Below are positions 1 through 11,673 of a stretch of 64,000 bases of DNA, in pieces (positions within the stretch are counted from its first letter, which is position 1; every line of letters begins with the position of its first letter). This stretch comes from Platerodrilus igneus (Eukaryota > Arthropoda > Insecta > Coleoptera > Lycidae): assembly GCA_036346225.1 (NCBI GenBank), contig JARFIW010001744.1:81157-145156 (forward strand). The letters run 5' to 3'. A program made the translations under genes and the position numbers. The notes beneath the pieces are model-generated. The model did not search any database, was not told the origin of the DNA, and saw only the letters and a list, made by a program, of their open reading frames with translations.

Positions 1-773
1 CGAAAGTGAAACAGGTCATATGGTCATAAACATGATAGCAAATTTTGTGTTTTTTATATGACCGTCTGTTTATCAAAGACTAACGACATTCTAAACACAT
101 GCAAAATTTCTTAAATTTAATAACGAACCAAACTGCATCTGATTTTCATAGACAAATCCCATCAGAAATTTCATCAGCTCCAAACAACACCATAAACCAT
201 TTCAAACTTAGGAAGCCGTAACCATTTCTTGGGGTAACAGCAATCACGACCACATGTCCGCAGTCTCCAATCCTTGTACAGAACAGTACAACTTACAAAA
301 CAAAATTCTTACTTGTACTTTTCTATTGTTTTTCGTAGGCGCGCTAAATAAATAAAACAAAATTAAATTAAGTTCGTAAAATGTATAAATTACAAACCGT
401 TAGTAGAAGTTATTGATATTTATTCAAGTCTACCATGACTTGAACCACTCACACAAATAATTTAATCGAAGGTCGCAAGCCTCTAGTCTGTAAAATATCT
501 TGAGGAATTGATAGCTTGGCTGCGACTAACGAACAAACGAGAAACGAACGATAGCGACGATTCAAAGACTCGCCGTTAAAGGTGGGAAAATACGAAAGCA
601 ACAAGATTGCTAGAGATGCTCGACAAAATAACTTTATGTCACACAGATATTTTACTACAAGAACATTATGCAAAAGAAAGCGTTCCATTATGTAGTATAT
701 GGAACATTAATAAAGAATAAGGCACACTTGGCGCATTATACTTGTAATTCAATGCGAATAAATACTGATCAAA
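1..773. other. AT-rich flank, no gene recognised
   Basis: I see no supported coding region, terminal repeat or RNA gene here. A 79-codon minus-strand reading frame at 449-688 has no recognisable domain. The stretch abuts the truncated reverse transcriptase of Gypsy element A and could be part of that element's untranslated 3' side, but no matching LTR copy is visible elsewhere in the window. Confidence 0.5.
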
Positions 774-1166
774 TTAAACATGCTTCACTTGGTGTAAGGT
801 AGGACCTAACGTTTGATCCATAGTACGCTGTAAAGTCTGTGGCGCGTTGCAGAGACCAAACGGCAAAAAATTATATTCAAACAAACCCCGACCTGGAACA
901 CAAAAAGCAGTCTTTGGACGTGAAAATAAATCAAGAGGGATCTGGTAAAAAGCTTGTCTAAAATCGATAAATGAGATAAATTTAGCATGATGGAGCCGAA
1001 TCAAGATAGAATCACTACGAGGTAAGGGATAGGCATCGGCCACAGTTACAGAGTTAAATTTTCTTCCGTCAAAACAAACACGCCAATCACCATTCTTCTT
1101 ACGCACCAATAGCACGGGAGACATCCATGGCGAATTTGAAGAAAAGATAACACCAGATTCAAGCAT
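774..1166 (-). pseudogene. Reverse transcriptase amino-terminal part, Gypsy element A
   Basis: The translated segment shows fingers and palm motifs of Gypsy RT: SNSPWMSPVLLVRKKNGDWR, then YPLPRSDSIL, FISFIDFRQAFYQIPL and [16 protein letters not shown] residues (here [12 protein letters not shown]). The first catalytic aspartate (FIDF) is present. The sequence ends just after TMDQTLG, before the YxDD box, so the catalytic centre is incomplete. The break at 774 marks a truncation or deletion boundary of element A. Confidence 0.9.
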
Positions 1167-1424
1167 TTTATCTATTTCAAAATGTAGATGTTTTTGTAAT
1201 GCAGGCGATAACGGACATTGAGGTTGCTTAAAAGGAACAGCATCACCCGTAGAGATAGCGTGGGTTGCGGTAGTGACACAAGCAAGTTCAAAAGTATTTA
1301 ATTTACAAAATTTGTCAATTATAGAGTTAAGGGTTTCATTCTAGGAATCGGTAAGAAAAATTTTATTAGATATACTGGCAGACGCACAAGAATTTGTTTT
1401 AAGAAAAGCTTGCCAAGAGAAATC

Positions 1425-1697
1425 TTAGAAATATAGAGACAAATTAAAAAGTTGGCAAAAGTCAATGCCAAGTAAAAATGGATAAGTTAGTGTAGGTACA
1501 ATTAAAAATGGAACATCTCGTTCAAGTGACTCTATACGAATTTTTAATTTGAGAGAACCAGTTACATATATTTTATTATCGTCAGCTAGATTGATAGAGG
1601 TTTTTTCTGGAATAATGTAAAATTTAATATTTTGTTCAGATAATTGCCTTAAGTCTTCATTATTTAAAAGAGAACATGACGAACCCGTGCCCAATAG
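1425..1697 (-). pseudogene. Retropepsin-like protease fragment, Gypsy element A
   Basis: This is the aspartic protease segment between Gag and RT. The active-site loop reads GTGSSCSL where the family has D-T/S-G, so the catalytic aspartate is replaced by glycine. The carboxyl half holds the conserved strand PFLIVPTLTYPFLLGIDF, corresponding to the usual ILG(M/I)D motif. With the catalytic residue missing the enzyme would be inactive, which agrees with the general decay of this copy. Confidence 0.75.
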
Positions 1698-1950
1698 AGC
1701 AATTACATTTAGAGAACCAATAGAGATAGGTAAATGCGAGCGATTATCGAGAGGTTTTTAACAAGTTGTAAAGCAACAGAATTTTTATGGTAAAAGCAAT
1801 GAACTGTTTTCAACCAACTAGACCCTTCGGCAGGAACCGAACTACATATTTCAGATAGAGGAGGTGAGTTATTCTTTGAATTTAAGGTAACGGTATTATT
1901 ATTACTAGATACGTTAAATAAAGGTTTAATATTGGGGGTAATTTTATGTT

Positions 1951-2972
1951 TTAATTCTGTAGATGTCTGTGTGTGTTGAGTTGTTCTTGTTGAGGACGAT
2001 TTTGGTTCCTTGAGATATTCACGTCCCGAGTAGGAATATCTCTGACAAAGGTTTCCGATAAGGTATTTGCACATTTGGATTCATAGGTATTGTTTCGACC
2101 ACACCCATAGCAAAAAAGATTTTTTGAATATGTGCAAACATAAGTATGTCCGATTTTATTACAATTCCAACAGGTAACTGAGTTTATTGATGGAGAAACA
2201 GGAAGATTAATAGTAGATACTTTACGAGAAGGTTCTGATTGACATGCTAAGTCAGGTTCTAATAAGCCAGATTGTTTTGTTGGTGGTGGACGATATTTAT
2301 CTATACATAACTTTACTTCTTGAAGAGAGCGGCATAAATCTTTAAATTGAGATAAGGAAGAGATATGTTGTAAAGCTAAGTGTTCAGAGAAATGTGGATT
2401 TGGGTTTCGTAAAAGTTGATCAATAATTTTGGTTTCGGGTGGTTTTTTATCTAATCTGCCATATAAAGCTTCAATTGAGGTAATAAAAGAGATTACGTTT
2501 TCATTAGGTCCCTGGGTACGATTTTTTATTTCATTCCTGATATCAGTTATATAGCCATGAGGTAAGAAGTCGCGCTTTAAGTTAGTAACTAACTCTTCCC
2601 AGGTAGAAATCTGGTTTCGTATATTCCTGTACCAAATCAAAGCTGAGCCAGAAAATGATACCCCTGCTGAGACAAATAAATTTTTATCTCCACAGTTACG
2701 TGAGATCTTAAAATCATTTACGCGGTCCAGAAATAACATTAACGAAATTTGCGAATCGAAACCCGAGAAAAAATACCCCATTTATAAACTGGTATGGATT
2801 TTGGAAACAAGGTAACAGGTTGCGAAATGGTGAGATTGGAGAAGACAGGAGGCAAATTTGCATCGGAATCTAAGTTAAGTTTTTCGAGAATAATTCCTTC
2901 AATTAAGAGAACGTCAGATAAGAAAGTTTGCTTGGTTTCATTAGCCTGTTCATCCTTCAGTAATGATAACAA
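1951..2972 (-). pseudogene. Gag capsid and zinc-knuckle region of Gypsy element A
   Basis: This is the retrotransposon capsid protein, which would form virus-like particles and package RNA. Two overlapping frames, 2739-2972 and 1951-2781, together cover it, so there is one frameshift near 2750. The larger frame contains the Gag signature ALIWYRNIRNQISTWEEL followed by a run ending in ENVISFITSIEALYGRL. Near its carboxyl end are two cysteine clusters, CWNCNKIGHTYVC and CYGCGRNNTYESKC. The first has one residue fewer than the usual CX2CX4HX4C spacing; the second has threonine where histidine is expected. Protease follows on the same strand. Confidence 0.8.
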
Positions 2973-3020
2973 GTCTTAACGTTGCTTTAAATGTATTATA
3001 CGAGATCTGATACGTTTTAG

Positions 3021-3302
3021 TTATAAATCGAAAGGTACTAGAGTTGTTCGATAAACAATATTATTAATGTCATCTAGAGATTGTTTAATCTCAAAGACAT
3101 TTTGTGATAGGTCTGAAGTTAATGTACGAGAAATTAGTTGTCCGTCAGCTTCCTGTGCTAGTGCAGCCTTTAATTGCAAACGTCTGTCGTTTTGATTTGA
3201 CGAAGGTTGAATACCCCGGGATTCGAGTTCAAAGATGGTTTCAAAAGATTTAGGGTATAATGAATTCATCGTGCTACTATGTTTAGGGAGTAAATATACC
3301 AA
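3021..3302 (-). pseudogene. Gag amino-terminal fragment of Gypsy element A
   Basis: A short frame reads MNSLYPKSFETIFELESRGI and then a charged helical stretch (QLKAALAQEADGQLI). It lies directly upstream of the capsid frame on the same strand, where the amino terminus of Gag is expected. The probable start is the methionine at about 3268 rather than the first codon of the open frame. It stops before the capsid region, which continues in another frame. Assignment rests on position and general character, not on a catalytic motif. Confidence 0.5.
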
Positions 3303-4628
3303 GATAAATTTATAGCAATTAGAGAATAATAGTTTTTAACAAAATTAATTTTTTGTAAAAAAGAAATCCGTAAAATTTAGTTAATTATTCAAGTTGGGTT
3401 TAATAAACGCCAGATACAGATAATATAGTTATTAGAAATTTAGAATGAAAAAACAAGTTTTAATAATCTAAAAAAATTCAAGTCAAGATATGTATTTAAC
3501 CAATGCATTTTAACATAAGGAATGGCAAATAGAACAATTACAGTGATAAATTATCTATGAATAGCAATACTTACTGGAGAAATAATCTACATACAAAGGA
3601 AGATATCGCAGTTTAATCACAGTGAATTAAGGTAAGTAGTAACTATCAAACACATTCCAAATATAAATAACACTGTTTTTGTAAAGGAAATTTAAATTAC
3701 ACTAGATTTAAAAGTGCATGATCAAAGTAAGTAAAAAGTAAACAAACAATTATTTAAAGTGACAGTTTCAACAAGTTCAATTGACATCATCAGCTACTTC
3801 GCAAGGCTGCCAACCAAATAAGATAAATATAACTGGAGGTAACTAAAATTTGGTGGTTGCCAAATTAAATTTTAAGGTAAATTTAAAAGTAGAAATTAAA
3901 CTTTTTAATTACAGATAATTGAGTGGAAAAAACAAATTTTCTATAAAATATTATTATTTTCAGAGCTAATAACTTACAAGTTAAAATGAAGATTACTTAT
4001 AAACAGAGTTTTAAACTTCAACATAACATGCGAAGGCACCATTGTTACATTTCCCGCGTTACACTTTAGGTGTGGCTCTAACACCATTGTTATACCTTAT
4101 ACAGACCAAGTTTTTACCGGATGATGCAATCACTGTCTAAGTCAATTTGTATGCACAATTTAGATAAAATCCAAATTACTTAAGTGATGTGTATCTCGAA
4201 ACTTCATCTCAGGGTTCACCACGTGGTTAAGGGTTGTCGTGATTACGCCATGTTGAACATCAAATTATTATCCGTCACTGAACTTCTATTGCATCTCGTA
4301 GGGGTTTGAAAGGAAATAGGTAGCGGAATGACAGGGGGAGGTAAAGAGAAACTACATACCCGTTTTTCTTTAAAAACTACACATGCACTTAGATACTTGT
4401 TCTTTATTCCATGTCTCGTTGCTTATTGTCCGCTTTCTCCACTCGTGCACATCCGCATTCCCTCTGTGCAGACTCGACTGTCAGCAACAGTGGAAGTTAA
4501 CGTATCATTTCAAAAATACACGGCAATTAACCTACAAATGTATCTCTAAACCTAAAACATGACCAGTTTGGCATGTAACAAGTACACTTCTACAGTTACC
4601 AATGCAATATCTCAACAATCAATTGTTT
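3303..4628. other. Non-coding stretch between Gypsy A and the hAT remnant
   Basis: I find no gene here. If element A once had a 5' LTR it would lie in this interval, but no paired copy exists for comparison. Between 4035 and 4095 a short sequence (caccattgtta) occurs twice about 50 bases apart around a GC-richer core. Open frames such as 4328-4549 show no domain. Confidence 0.4.
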
Positions 4629-5330
4629 TTATTCATCACCTGAATCAGAGTCTATGTCATGCAAAGATATTTCCTCGAGTTCGGATTCTGAATCAGAATC
4701 TTTTAGACTAGTGTTTTTTAGATTTACTTATCTGTATTTTTGAATTGTGGTAACGACTTTGTAAAATATTTGTAATATGTGTTCCGCTACTTGCACTGCT
4801 ACATCTTCCTGGAGGATGTGAGTTTTCAAAACAAGAAGGTAAAGCTGAAGCAGTATTTACATTTTTTGTCTTTGTTCACAGAACAATTTGGAGTTATGTG
4901 CGATATATAATAGTTTTTCAACTCTTTCAGTAGTTAGGGGATTTCCTTTCTTACAATGCAAAAAAGAATATGTGCTGAAAGATCTTTCAGTTGCAGCAGA
5001 AGACGCAGGCAATCCCAGAATTGCAATCGCTCTATCTTTAAGTTTAGTTTTATAGAAAATTCCTTTCCACCAAGTTATGCTATTGATGTTTTTAGCAGTT
5101 TACTAAATAGTTGGTGAGTTCTAAATATATAGTTTCATTGAAGTTTTTGAATGAAGGCAGGCAAATATTACAACAACTTACTGTATTTTCGCCAACATTA
5201 TCTTGGTAAAATTAGCTCTTTACACCACTAACTTCAACAGGTAATCACATTTGTTTCTCGGTATAACATATATGCAAAGTTTTCTGTAGAAGAGTGGAAA
5301 CTGGAAATCTAAGTTTATTTATTACTTAAA
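4629..5330 (-). pseudogene. hAT transposase carboxyl-terminal remnant (left copy)
   Basis: The minus strand encodes in broken frames the hAT carboxyl-terminal dimerisation region, including LPASSAATERSFSTYSFLHC and TTERVEKLLYIAHNSKLF, matching the family pattern of a small-residue/ER-F-S core followed by an NRL-type helix. A serine-rich linker and an acidic tail ending SDSGDE-stop (stop at 4629-4631) follow. An inverted copy lies at 14,207-14,826. It is truncated at its upstream side where the Penelope-like 3' end begins. Only the last part of the transposase exists, so it cannot be active. Confidence 0.75.
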
Positions 5331-5361
5331 ATTAAATAAAACCCCTTAACCACAAAAAATA

Positions 5362-5418
5362 TTTAAATTACTAGATACGTATTTCGACCACTATGTGGTC
5401 ATCATCAGTAGGAAACCT
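5362..5418 (-). ncRNA. Hammerhead-ribozyme-like motif A
   Basis: Read on the minus strand: a short helix I strand (CCTA), CTGATGA, a helix II hairpin GACCAC-ATA-GTGGTC, GAAA, a minimal helix III ATA-CG-TAT, the cleavage-site C, then TAG closing helix I. This is the type I hammerhead layout. One extra T lies between CTGATGA and helix II compared with the plain consensus. Very short helix III is known for Penelope-associated hammerheads, which may act as dimers. It sits in the 3' terminal region of the Penelope-like element. Confidence 0.7.
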
Positions 5419-5429
5419 CTTAAAAAAAT

Positions 5430-5461
5430 AAATAATAATAATAATAATAATAATAATAATT
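5430..5461 (+). repeat. (AAT)n microsatellite in the Penelope terminal region
   Basis: About ten AAT units lie just upstream (in element orientation) of ribozyme A. The inverted copy at 14,068-14,095 has a shorter, interrupted ATT tract, so the array changed length after the arms formed. Confidence 0.9.
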
Positions 5462-5696
5462 AGCTGTTGTTCTGGAACACTTCAGAGGATATTCTCCTCA
5501 CCACTTAGGCTGAAGTGAACCTTCCCAACCTATAATTTACTATATTGTTGCTTTAAACACTATCGAGGATATTCTCCTCACCCGCAGGCTGGTGTTCTCA
5601 ACAACAAACAAGTGAATTGTGACATTATAACTTAAATCTACTTAATTTATACTAATTCTAAATCTACTGAAGCGGAACCAATTTAATCTTGCTTTC

Positions 5697-6176
5697 TCAT
5701 TGGTTGTTGACCAATAGGGAAAGCAAAGCAGATGGTGCTATTGGCCCTTTATCGGTGTTTAAGATGGGTCCTTTATGTTTAACAATTTTAATTGATTCAT
5801 AGGCATTTAAGGAGGAAAACGTTGGTACCGCTTTTAACAATTTAACATTTTCTAGTTTAACGGGGTGGCTGGTTTCAAATATATGTTTGGCGACCTGAGA
5901 CCTTTCATATTTACCATATTTGAAGTGAGCAATGTGTTCTTTAAATCTTGTTGTTGTATTCCTCTTGGTCTGACCAATATATTTTTGAAAACACCCTGCC
6001 CCTGCACAACTAATTTCATAAATCCCCGACTTTTGCAATTTTTCCACCTTGTCTTTTGGATTACCTAGCAAATCTTTAATTTTATTAGTATTAGTGAAAG
6101 CAATTTTGAAATTACACTGTTTGAATATTTTATCAAGATCCTTTGTGGTTTTCCGGAAGTTTAACATATTTAACAT
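5697..6176 (-). pseudogene. GIY-YIG endonuclease domain of the Penelope-like element
   Basis: This carries the elements of a GIY-YIG nuclease: SGIYEISCAGAGCFQ (GIY strand), KYIGQTKRNTTTRFKEHI (YIG strand and catalytic arginine), then a helix ending FETSHPVKLENVKLL. Cysteines in the first strand (CAGAGC) fit the zinc-linked insertion typical of Penelope-type endonucleases. The domain appears full to the stop at 5697, with a one-base shift separating it from RT. It would nick the target DNA for reverse transcription. All visible catalytic residues are intact even though the element is truncated. Confidence 0.9.
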
Positions 6177-6660
6177 TATCGTTAGAGGTGGTTGATTGCA
6201 AAGTCGTTGATTTACGGATGTTGATCTTATTTTTACACTTTCTAAAAATATTATCTATAATATCAGAAGAGAAACCATTGTAATTCGCTATTTGTTTAAT
6301 AACAGCAAATTCCTTATTAAATCTGTTTTTATTTAAAGGGAAATTCAATAATCTATTAATTAAAAAGTTAAATGAAGCCAACTTATGTTGTATGCTATGA
6401 TTAGAGGAAGACAAAATAAAGCGATTTACATTGGTTTCTTTTCTATAAATGTCAAATTCTAATTTATTACCATTTCTAATTACTAATGTATCTAAAAAGG
6501 GTAATTGTCCATTATTCTCTAGTTCATACGTAAATTTTATGCTTTGAAATTTTGAAATCATTTCTTTAAGAAAATCATCAACATTTGATTTAGAAGTGTC
6601 AAAAACTGCAAAAATATCATCCACGTACCTTAACCATATTCTTTCCCAAGGAGAATATCC
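6133..6660 (-). pseudogene. Penelope-like reverse transcriptase, carboxyl part
   Basis: The frame opens with WERIWLRYVDDIFAVF, the catalytic YVDD box of Penelope-type RT, followed by the thumb-like region with LPFLDTLVIRNGNKLEFDIY and a motif around KETNVNRFILSSSNH. Upstream palm and finger motifs are absent because the copy is 5'-truncated at the YVDD box. The frame runs into the GIY-YIG part with an overlap at 6133-6176, meaning one frameshift. Family knowledge: RT and endonuclease are normally one polypeptide that primes at a nicked target. Confidence 0.85.
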
Positions 6661-6670
6661 TCGATAGTGT

Positions 6671-8526
6671 TGTAGCCTTTTACATTCTGATTTTAGTTTA
6701 ACGAGAATTTCCGATAATTAAAAAGGGAGCCCACGGCAAATTAAGATGGAAGGTGGCTCTAAGTTGAGGAAATCTCAAAGGCAAAGCGGCTAGTCGAACT
6801 TATATGCTCTGGGTAGAGAATGAGCTGTGGGTCGGGGTGTAATTGCAACCACTAATAATAAAAATAAGGCGCCACCGTATTTTTTTATACTGAGAAGACC
6901 TAATACAAGTCCCTTGTACAAGGCTAATGCGGAAACCTTTCTCCTATAACCGCTATATAATTTTTAAAGACCACCTAATCTTTAAAGTGTCTTACCTTAT
7001 GGCTCGACCTTGACCTTAGCAATCCTGCACTGCACCTGTGAACAAATTAAACAAAGAAAAACACTGTTTGTGCATTCAAACTCAAAAATAATTAAATACA
7101 ATCCGAATCGACTTTCATTCCTCTTAAATAAAAATAGTCTTTAGTCCGAAAATAAGAATCTATTCAACTGGTATTCAATAATGTAATTTTCTACAAAAAA
7201 ATATGTCTTCCTTTATAAGTTAATTTAAATTAGGAAGAGTTAATTACAATGGTACTGAATATATCCGTACCAATTACTATGTAATGAGGTTTATGTAACA
7301 AATTGACAAAGCATAAAATTGCTTATTTATAGAAAGCGTTAATTATGGTAAATTTACCTTAATTTCACAGTAAATAATTACAGATAACTTGTTCATAAAA
7401 TATCAAATGTAAAGATTTGATTTCTAAAAATTAAAGTTGTAAGAATTTACTTTATTTAATTAGTAGTGACATCTTCTGATGTTTCATTGAGTTAATAAAC
7501 GAATTATGTAGGAACAAATTACAGATTCATATCGTATGACTACGAAAAATATAAGTGAGGTCTGTCTTTGACCTGTTCAAAGTTAACACAAGTCGGATAA
7601 AGTAAAATTTATCTCGTTACTACGTCGACAGTTCAAACAACATACGAACATAATTTTTGTACATACCAGAACTCAATTTGCACCTAAATACTTGCTTGAA
7701 AGCTGACATATGTGATGACAACGGAAAATTCCATTCCAAACGAACAGCTGCGCTGCATACACGAGAAACACGTCACTTGGCTTCCATTATCTGCGTTTCA
7801 ATTTACAGATGTTCCAGGAGTAATTCTCACCACGAGAAAACTGATGTTGTTTGTAATTAACTTGAATAAATTTATATATGTGATTCCATATTATACAAGA
7901 ATAGAATTGTTTTCCTCAATTTCGCATGAATACCATTCAGAAAAATTTCTTATTTATAATTTACGTTGCAATATATTTTAAAATAAATTATTATTATTCC
8001 CAAAGTTACACTGAAAATTTCAATTAATATTATCATAGAAACAAATTCACTTACTGTTCCTAATGGTCTTTTAACAAAACTTCATCGTTCTTCACGACTG
8101 GTTTCAACAAACAAATGGACCATCCAAAACAATTTATGAAGATAGCTTACACGAGCAATCTTCCACCGTGAATGCATCCAACAACAAAAATCAATCACGG
8201 ACATCGCTCCTAAGAACAATTATCGACCTGCTTGAACCACAGCTATGTTAGAAGTGCCAGCCGAGCTTGTTGCTGCCCAGTAACAGCGATACCTAGCGGT
8301 TATTGAGTAGAGGGGGCTTTAAGAAAGATACCAAACAAAAGCTTTTATATTGTCTCCGTAGAATTTAACTTTTAACATGAACTAAATACTAGTTATTTAT
8401 TGAACAATAGATATTATTAAATTAAGTGGATTGGATAACATTATAATGTATTATATTATTTAATATTTAATAAAAGGATTGATTATACAGATATATATAT
8501 ATTAGGTGGAAAATAAAATTGCTACA
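6671..8526 (-). repeat. LTR of element B (3' LTR in coding orientation)
   Basis: This 1856-bp LTR has termini TGTAGC/GCTACA. It differs from its partner mainly by single-base homopolymer length changes; I see only about one clear substitution (tattgAac versus tattgGac). That implies a very recent insertion. An 89-codon frame occurs identically in both LTRs but has no recognisable domain. Confidence 0.93.
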
Positions 8527-8541
8527 CTGCCTCTTTCTAAG
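8527..8541 (-). other. Polypurine tract of element B
   Basis: Minus strand CTTAGAAAGAGGCAG lies directly before the TG of the 3' LTR. Position and composition fit a plus-strand priming tract. Confidence 0.7.
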
Positions 8542-9648
8542 AGAAAAAATTCTGGAATAAATACGAAGAATTTTTTTTTTGAATTTATTGTTACATATTC
8601 ACAACTTATTATTATTAATTTTTACAAAATAAAACAAAAATTACCACTTAAGATACAACATATTTGAAAATGAGTGACGAGTAACTACGCGTACTATACG
8701 CCACAAGGGGACAAATTCGGGAAGTCTTAATCGGTAGGGTGTCATTATCGTTTAATCATATTCGGGGTTATTTTATCACTCATTTATACTCGAAACTTAA
8801 ACAACAAAATATATAATACTGCCGTATTATAATTCTTTAATAAAAATATCAAATTATCATGACAAACATATTTTTACTATATTAACCGTAATTTACATAT
8901 TTACAAAAGAAGAAAAGGACTCTCACTACTTTTGAGATCCACGACAAACATAACTTCAAAACAGCAAACAAGTCTTGAAATCACTAACGTTCAGCAATCT
9001 ACCGCATGTATATGCAACCAAAATGTAGAAATATCTCTTTCCCAGAAGAGACAAGTAAAACGTCACCACGTCTTACTTCTCAAAAATCTCACTCACGCAT
9101 GAATGAACAAAATAGAACATTGCTATCTCACACAATATTCATATTAAACATAGAACATTGTCATCTTACACAATATTCATACTAAACATAACTATCAAAG
9201 TTACTAACAATATTGACCTTCAACCAATATTTAATATGGACTCAAACTACTTGATTCCCATTATAATTATCAAATACCTTAATCTTAAATCCGAAAGAAA
9301 ATAATAACCAAATATATACAACTTTATTTATCAAACACCTTAATCATAAAGATACCTAAACATTCCTTTATAACCTTGAACTAAAGAATCATACGACAAA
9401 TGAAATCATTTGACAAACGGAAACATGTAACTTTTATCTTGACTCAAATGAATAACTTGCAACTAACAATATCAGCACAGTCTAGTATCAACCTTACTGC
9501 ACTACAAAATTCTTTTCATACTTCTTATCCAACATCTAAAATTTTTAGACTACCAAACAGTATTCCAATACAATATTTAAATCCTTAACTAAAAGATAAG
9601 ACAGAAATAATTCCTACTATCAACCATTAAATATATCAACAACACTAA
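8542..9648. other. Interior 3' region of element B
   Basis: This is AT-rich sequence between integrase and the polypurine tract. At 9112-9190 a 38-base unit (agaacattg...ttcatattaaacat) is present twice in tandem with few differences. No gene was recognised. Confidence 0.6.
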
Positions 9649-10915
9649 TTAATGTTCAGAAACGTTCTCATTTTCAACATCACCATTGAACTCTGAATAA
9701 GGTTTTAAGTCCTTAACATGCCATCTGCCTGCCCTTGAACCATTTTCATTAATCAATTCATAAATTAAATTGAAACCTTCTTTTAACAATGCTCAAAACA
9801 TATTTTGGCGCAAGCTTAGCTGTAAACTTATCACTTGCTTTCGAAAGAACTTTATTTGACCTCCAAACCTTGTCACCTACTTGAAAGAAATGTTACGTCT
9901 CCTTAAATTATACGAATTACTAGACTGCATGTAAGCTAAATGTAACCTTTTCTGTACGTCTATAAAAATATCAAATAGTCCTTTATGATCTGACACATAC
10001 GAAGGTCTATCACTAGAAATAAAATCAATATCAACTGAGGGTTCCACATCAAGACCATAAAATTTTCCAGACACAGGAACATGTCTACCAAAAACTAAGA
10101 AATTTGGCGAATAACCAGTGGCATGATGTTTTGCAGAATTAATCGCATACTGAATTTGGGGTAACTCTATGTCCCAAGTATCATGTTCTTTAATATACGA
10201 ACGTATAGCTGTTCCTACCGTTCTATTTATCCTCTCTACAAAATTACATTGGGGAGAGTAAACTGCATTAAACCAAATTTTTTGAACGTCATATTTTTTA
10301 CATACTGCCTTGAAATTTCTACCACTAAATTGTGAGCCATTATCACAAATAATAAATTTGGGAACGCCATAAACTAAAAAACTTTTCCTCCAGTACACGT
10401 TCTATTATATGCGCTTTTGCACTACGTAACGGAAACATTAACGTGAATTTTGAGAACCAATCACCAATAACTAATAACCATTTGTGTCCAACCTTGGATC
10501 GTGGAAATGGGCCTATGAGATCTATAGCAATAATCTGAAAGGGGAACTTCACTTCTTTTTCCTTTCCCATTAAACCAAGGGGTCCTCTATTCGATGCCTT
10601 CTGTGCACCACACGTTAAACAATTTTACAAAATTTCAACACATCATTACGCATTTTGGCCAATAAAACTCTCTTGTATGCGTGCCAATGTTTAAAAACGA
10701 AATGACCGGCCACTGAAGGGTCATGATTTATCCGAATAACCTCTTCCTTCTGTGATCTAGGGACTAAATATTTCCATTCCTTACATTCGACGAGTGGTAA
10801 ATTTGATGAAAGAAATTTAAATACATAATTATCTTCTACCTTCCATTGTGGGTAATCATCAGGTGAAGCTAAAATTTTTTGAAGAGACATACCAAGGATC
10901 CACATTATCTAACTT
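9649..10915 (-). pseudogene. Integrase region of LTR element B
   Basis: The segments in order are a lead-in containing NVDPWYVS, the zinc-binding domain with HDPSVAGHFVFKHWHAYKR and CLTCGAQKASNRGPLG, a catalytic core with FQIIAIDLIGPFPRSK (first D), FIICDNGSQFSG (second D) and NFVERINRTVG (third residue E), and an SH3-like tail with QVGDKVWR ending GRWHVKDLKPYSEF and a stop at 9649. The catalytic triad D, D, E is complete. Three or four frame changes interrupt it. No RT or RNase H lies upstream, so this copy would depend on another element even if the frameshifts were assembly errors. Confidence 0.88.
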
Positions 10916-11139
10916 GATCTCAACTAAACTATCAACATGACTTCAAACATTAAACCAATGAACTTCAAACTTTAAGAACACCTTCTCTTTTAAATTGCAG
11001 ACAATGACAATTTTAAACATAATAAATTTATAATTTAGATTACTCTCAACCTTCCATCTAGGATAACAATAAATCAATGTTCTAGTACACTCTTACACTA
11101 CTCATAATCAAACTGTCAAGATAGACAAAAGTACTTCAC

Positions 11140-11400
11140 AACGCATAAACTTGCTAGGGTGACAAACTCCTCTGTGAGTCTCACCTAGACTTATAAACAA
11201 AAATTATAACCTCATCACCAATCTCAAAAATAGTGATGCTAAAATTGCTAGAGTGACAACTTACCTCGAGTCTCGTTTAGACTAATGTAATGCTGAGCGA
11301 CCGACTTTTCCTAAGTCTCGTCTAGACTGACATACTGCTAATCCGACCAACCACGACGACAAGTTTCACTTAGACTTACAACCAATTAACATACTGCGTT
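11140..11400. repeat. Degenerate tandem repeat, about four 60-bp units
   Basis: Four imperfect units contain a ...gtgacaa... segment followed by a near-palindrome around gtctcgtctagac (variants gtctcacctagac, gtctcgtttagac, gtttcacttagac). They lie in the interior of element B between the Gag fragment and integrase, where pol should be. Function unknown. Confidence 0.6.
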
Positions 11401-11673
11401 GCAATGCGGATATAAATAAATCAAAATTGCTATCAAAATATATCAAAACAAAACGTGCCTATGCACAAGAGCAATCTTGAAACGGTTTACCGACAGTAAA
11501 ACCAGTGTACCAAATTATAAACATCTATCATCTCTACTATAAAAATTTATCAAACAACTATTGTAGCTAATACAAATGGAAGAAAACCTAAATACAAATC
11601 ACTATTATCAACTACACTGTGAATTATTATTCACTGAAATACTACAAGCTGCGACTAAAGAACAATAATATTC

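Larger units (their letters stand above)
774..3302 (-). mobile_element. Truncated Ty3/Gypsy LTR retrotransposon (element A)
   Basis: On the minus strand the order is gag amino-terminal piece, capsid with zinc-knuckle region, aspartic protease, then the first part of reverse transcriptase, which is canonical Gypsy order. The copy stops inside the RT domain at 774, so RT palm, RNase H and integrase are missing. Frames change several times between the pieces. No LTR pair is visible. It is therefore a dead, 3'-truncated copy. Confidence 0.85.
4700..5581 (+). repeat. Left arm of the Penelope/hAT inverted repeat
   Basis: This stretch is the reverse complement of 13,966-14,829 over roughly 870 bases, spanning the hAT remnant, ribozyme, microsatellite and part of the Penelope 3' region. 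Matches are near-identical apart from small indels and the microsatellite length. Homology ends on the outer side at an AAAAGATT sequence next to the hAT acidic tail. Confidence 0.9.
5341..6666 (-). mobile_element. Penelope-like element, 5'-truncated
   Basis: Minus-strand order is reverse transcriptase carboxyl part, GIY-YIG endonuclease, then an untranslated 3' region with near-palindromic aggatattctcct repeats, an (AAT)n tract and a hammerhead-like ribozyme. RT fused to GIY-YIG plus ribozyme-bearing pseudo-LTRs is diagnostic of Penelope-like elements. The RT begins only just before the YVDD box, so most of the 5' half is missing. At 6645-6660 the RT sequence joins an inverted copy of the element's own terminal region, which resumes at 13,966 beyond an inserted LTR element. 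Confidence 0.9.

Noticed and set aside
449..688. 79-codon minus-strand frame as a gene
   Set aside because: No domain and no splice or promoter support; it sits at the edge of a truncated retroelement.
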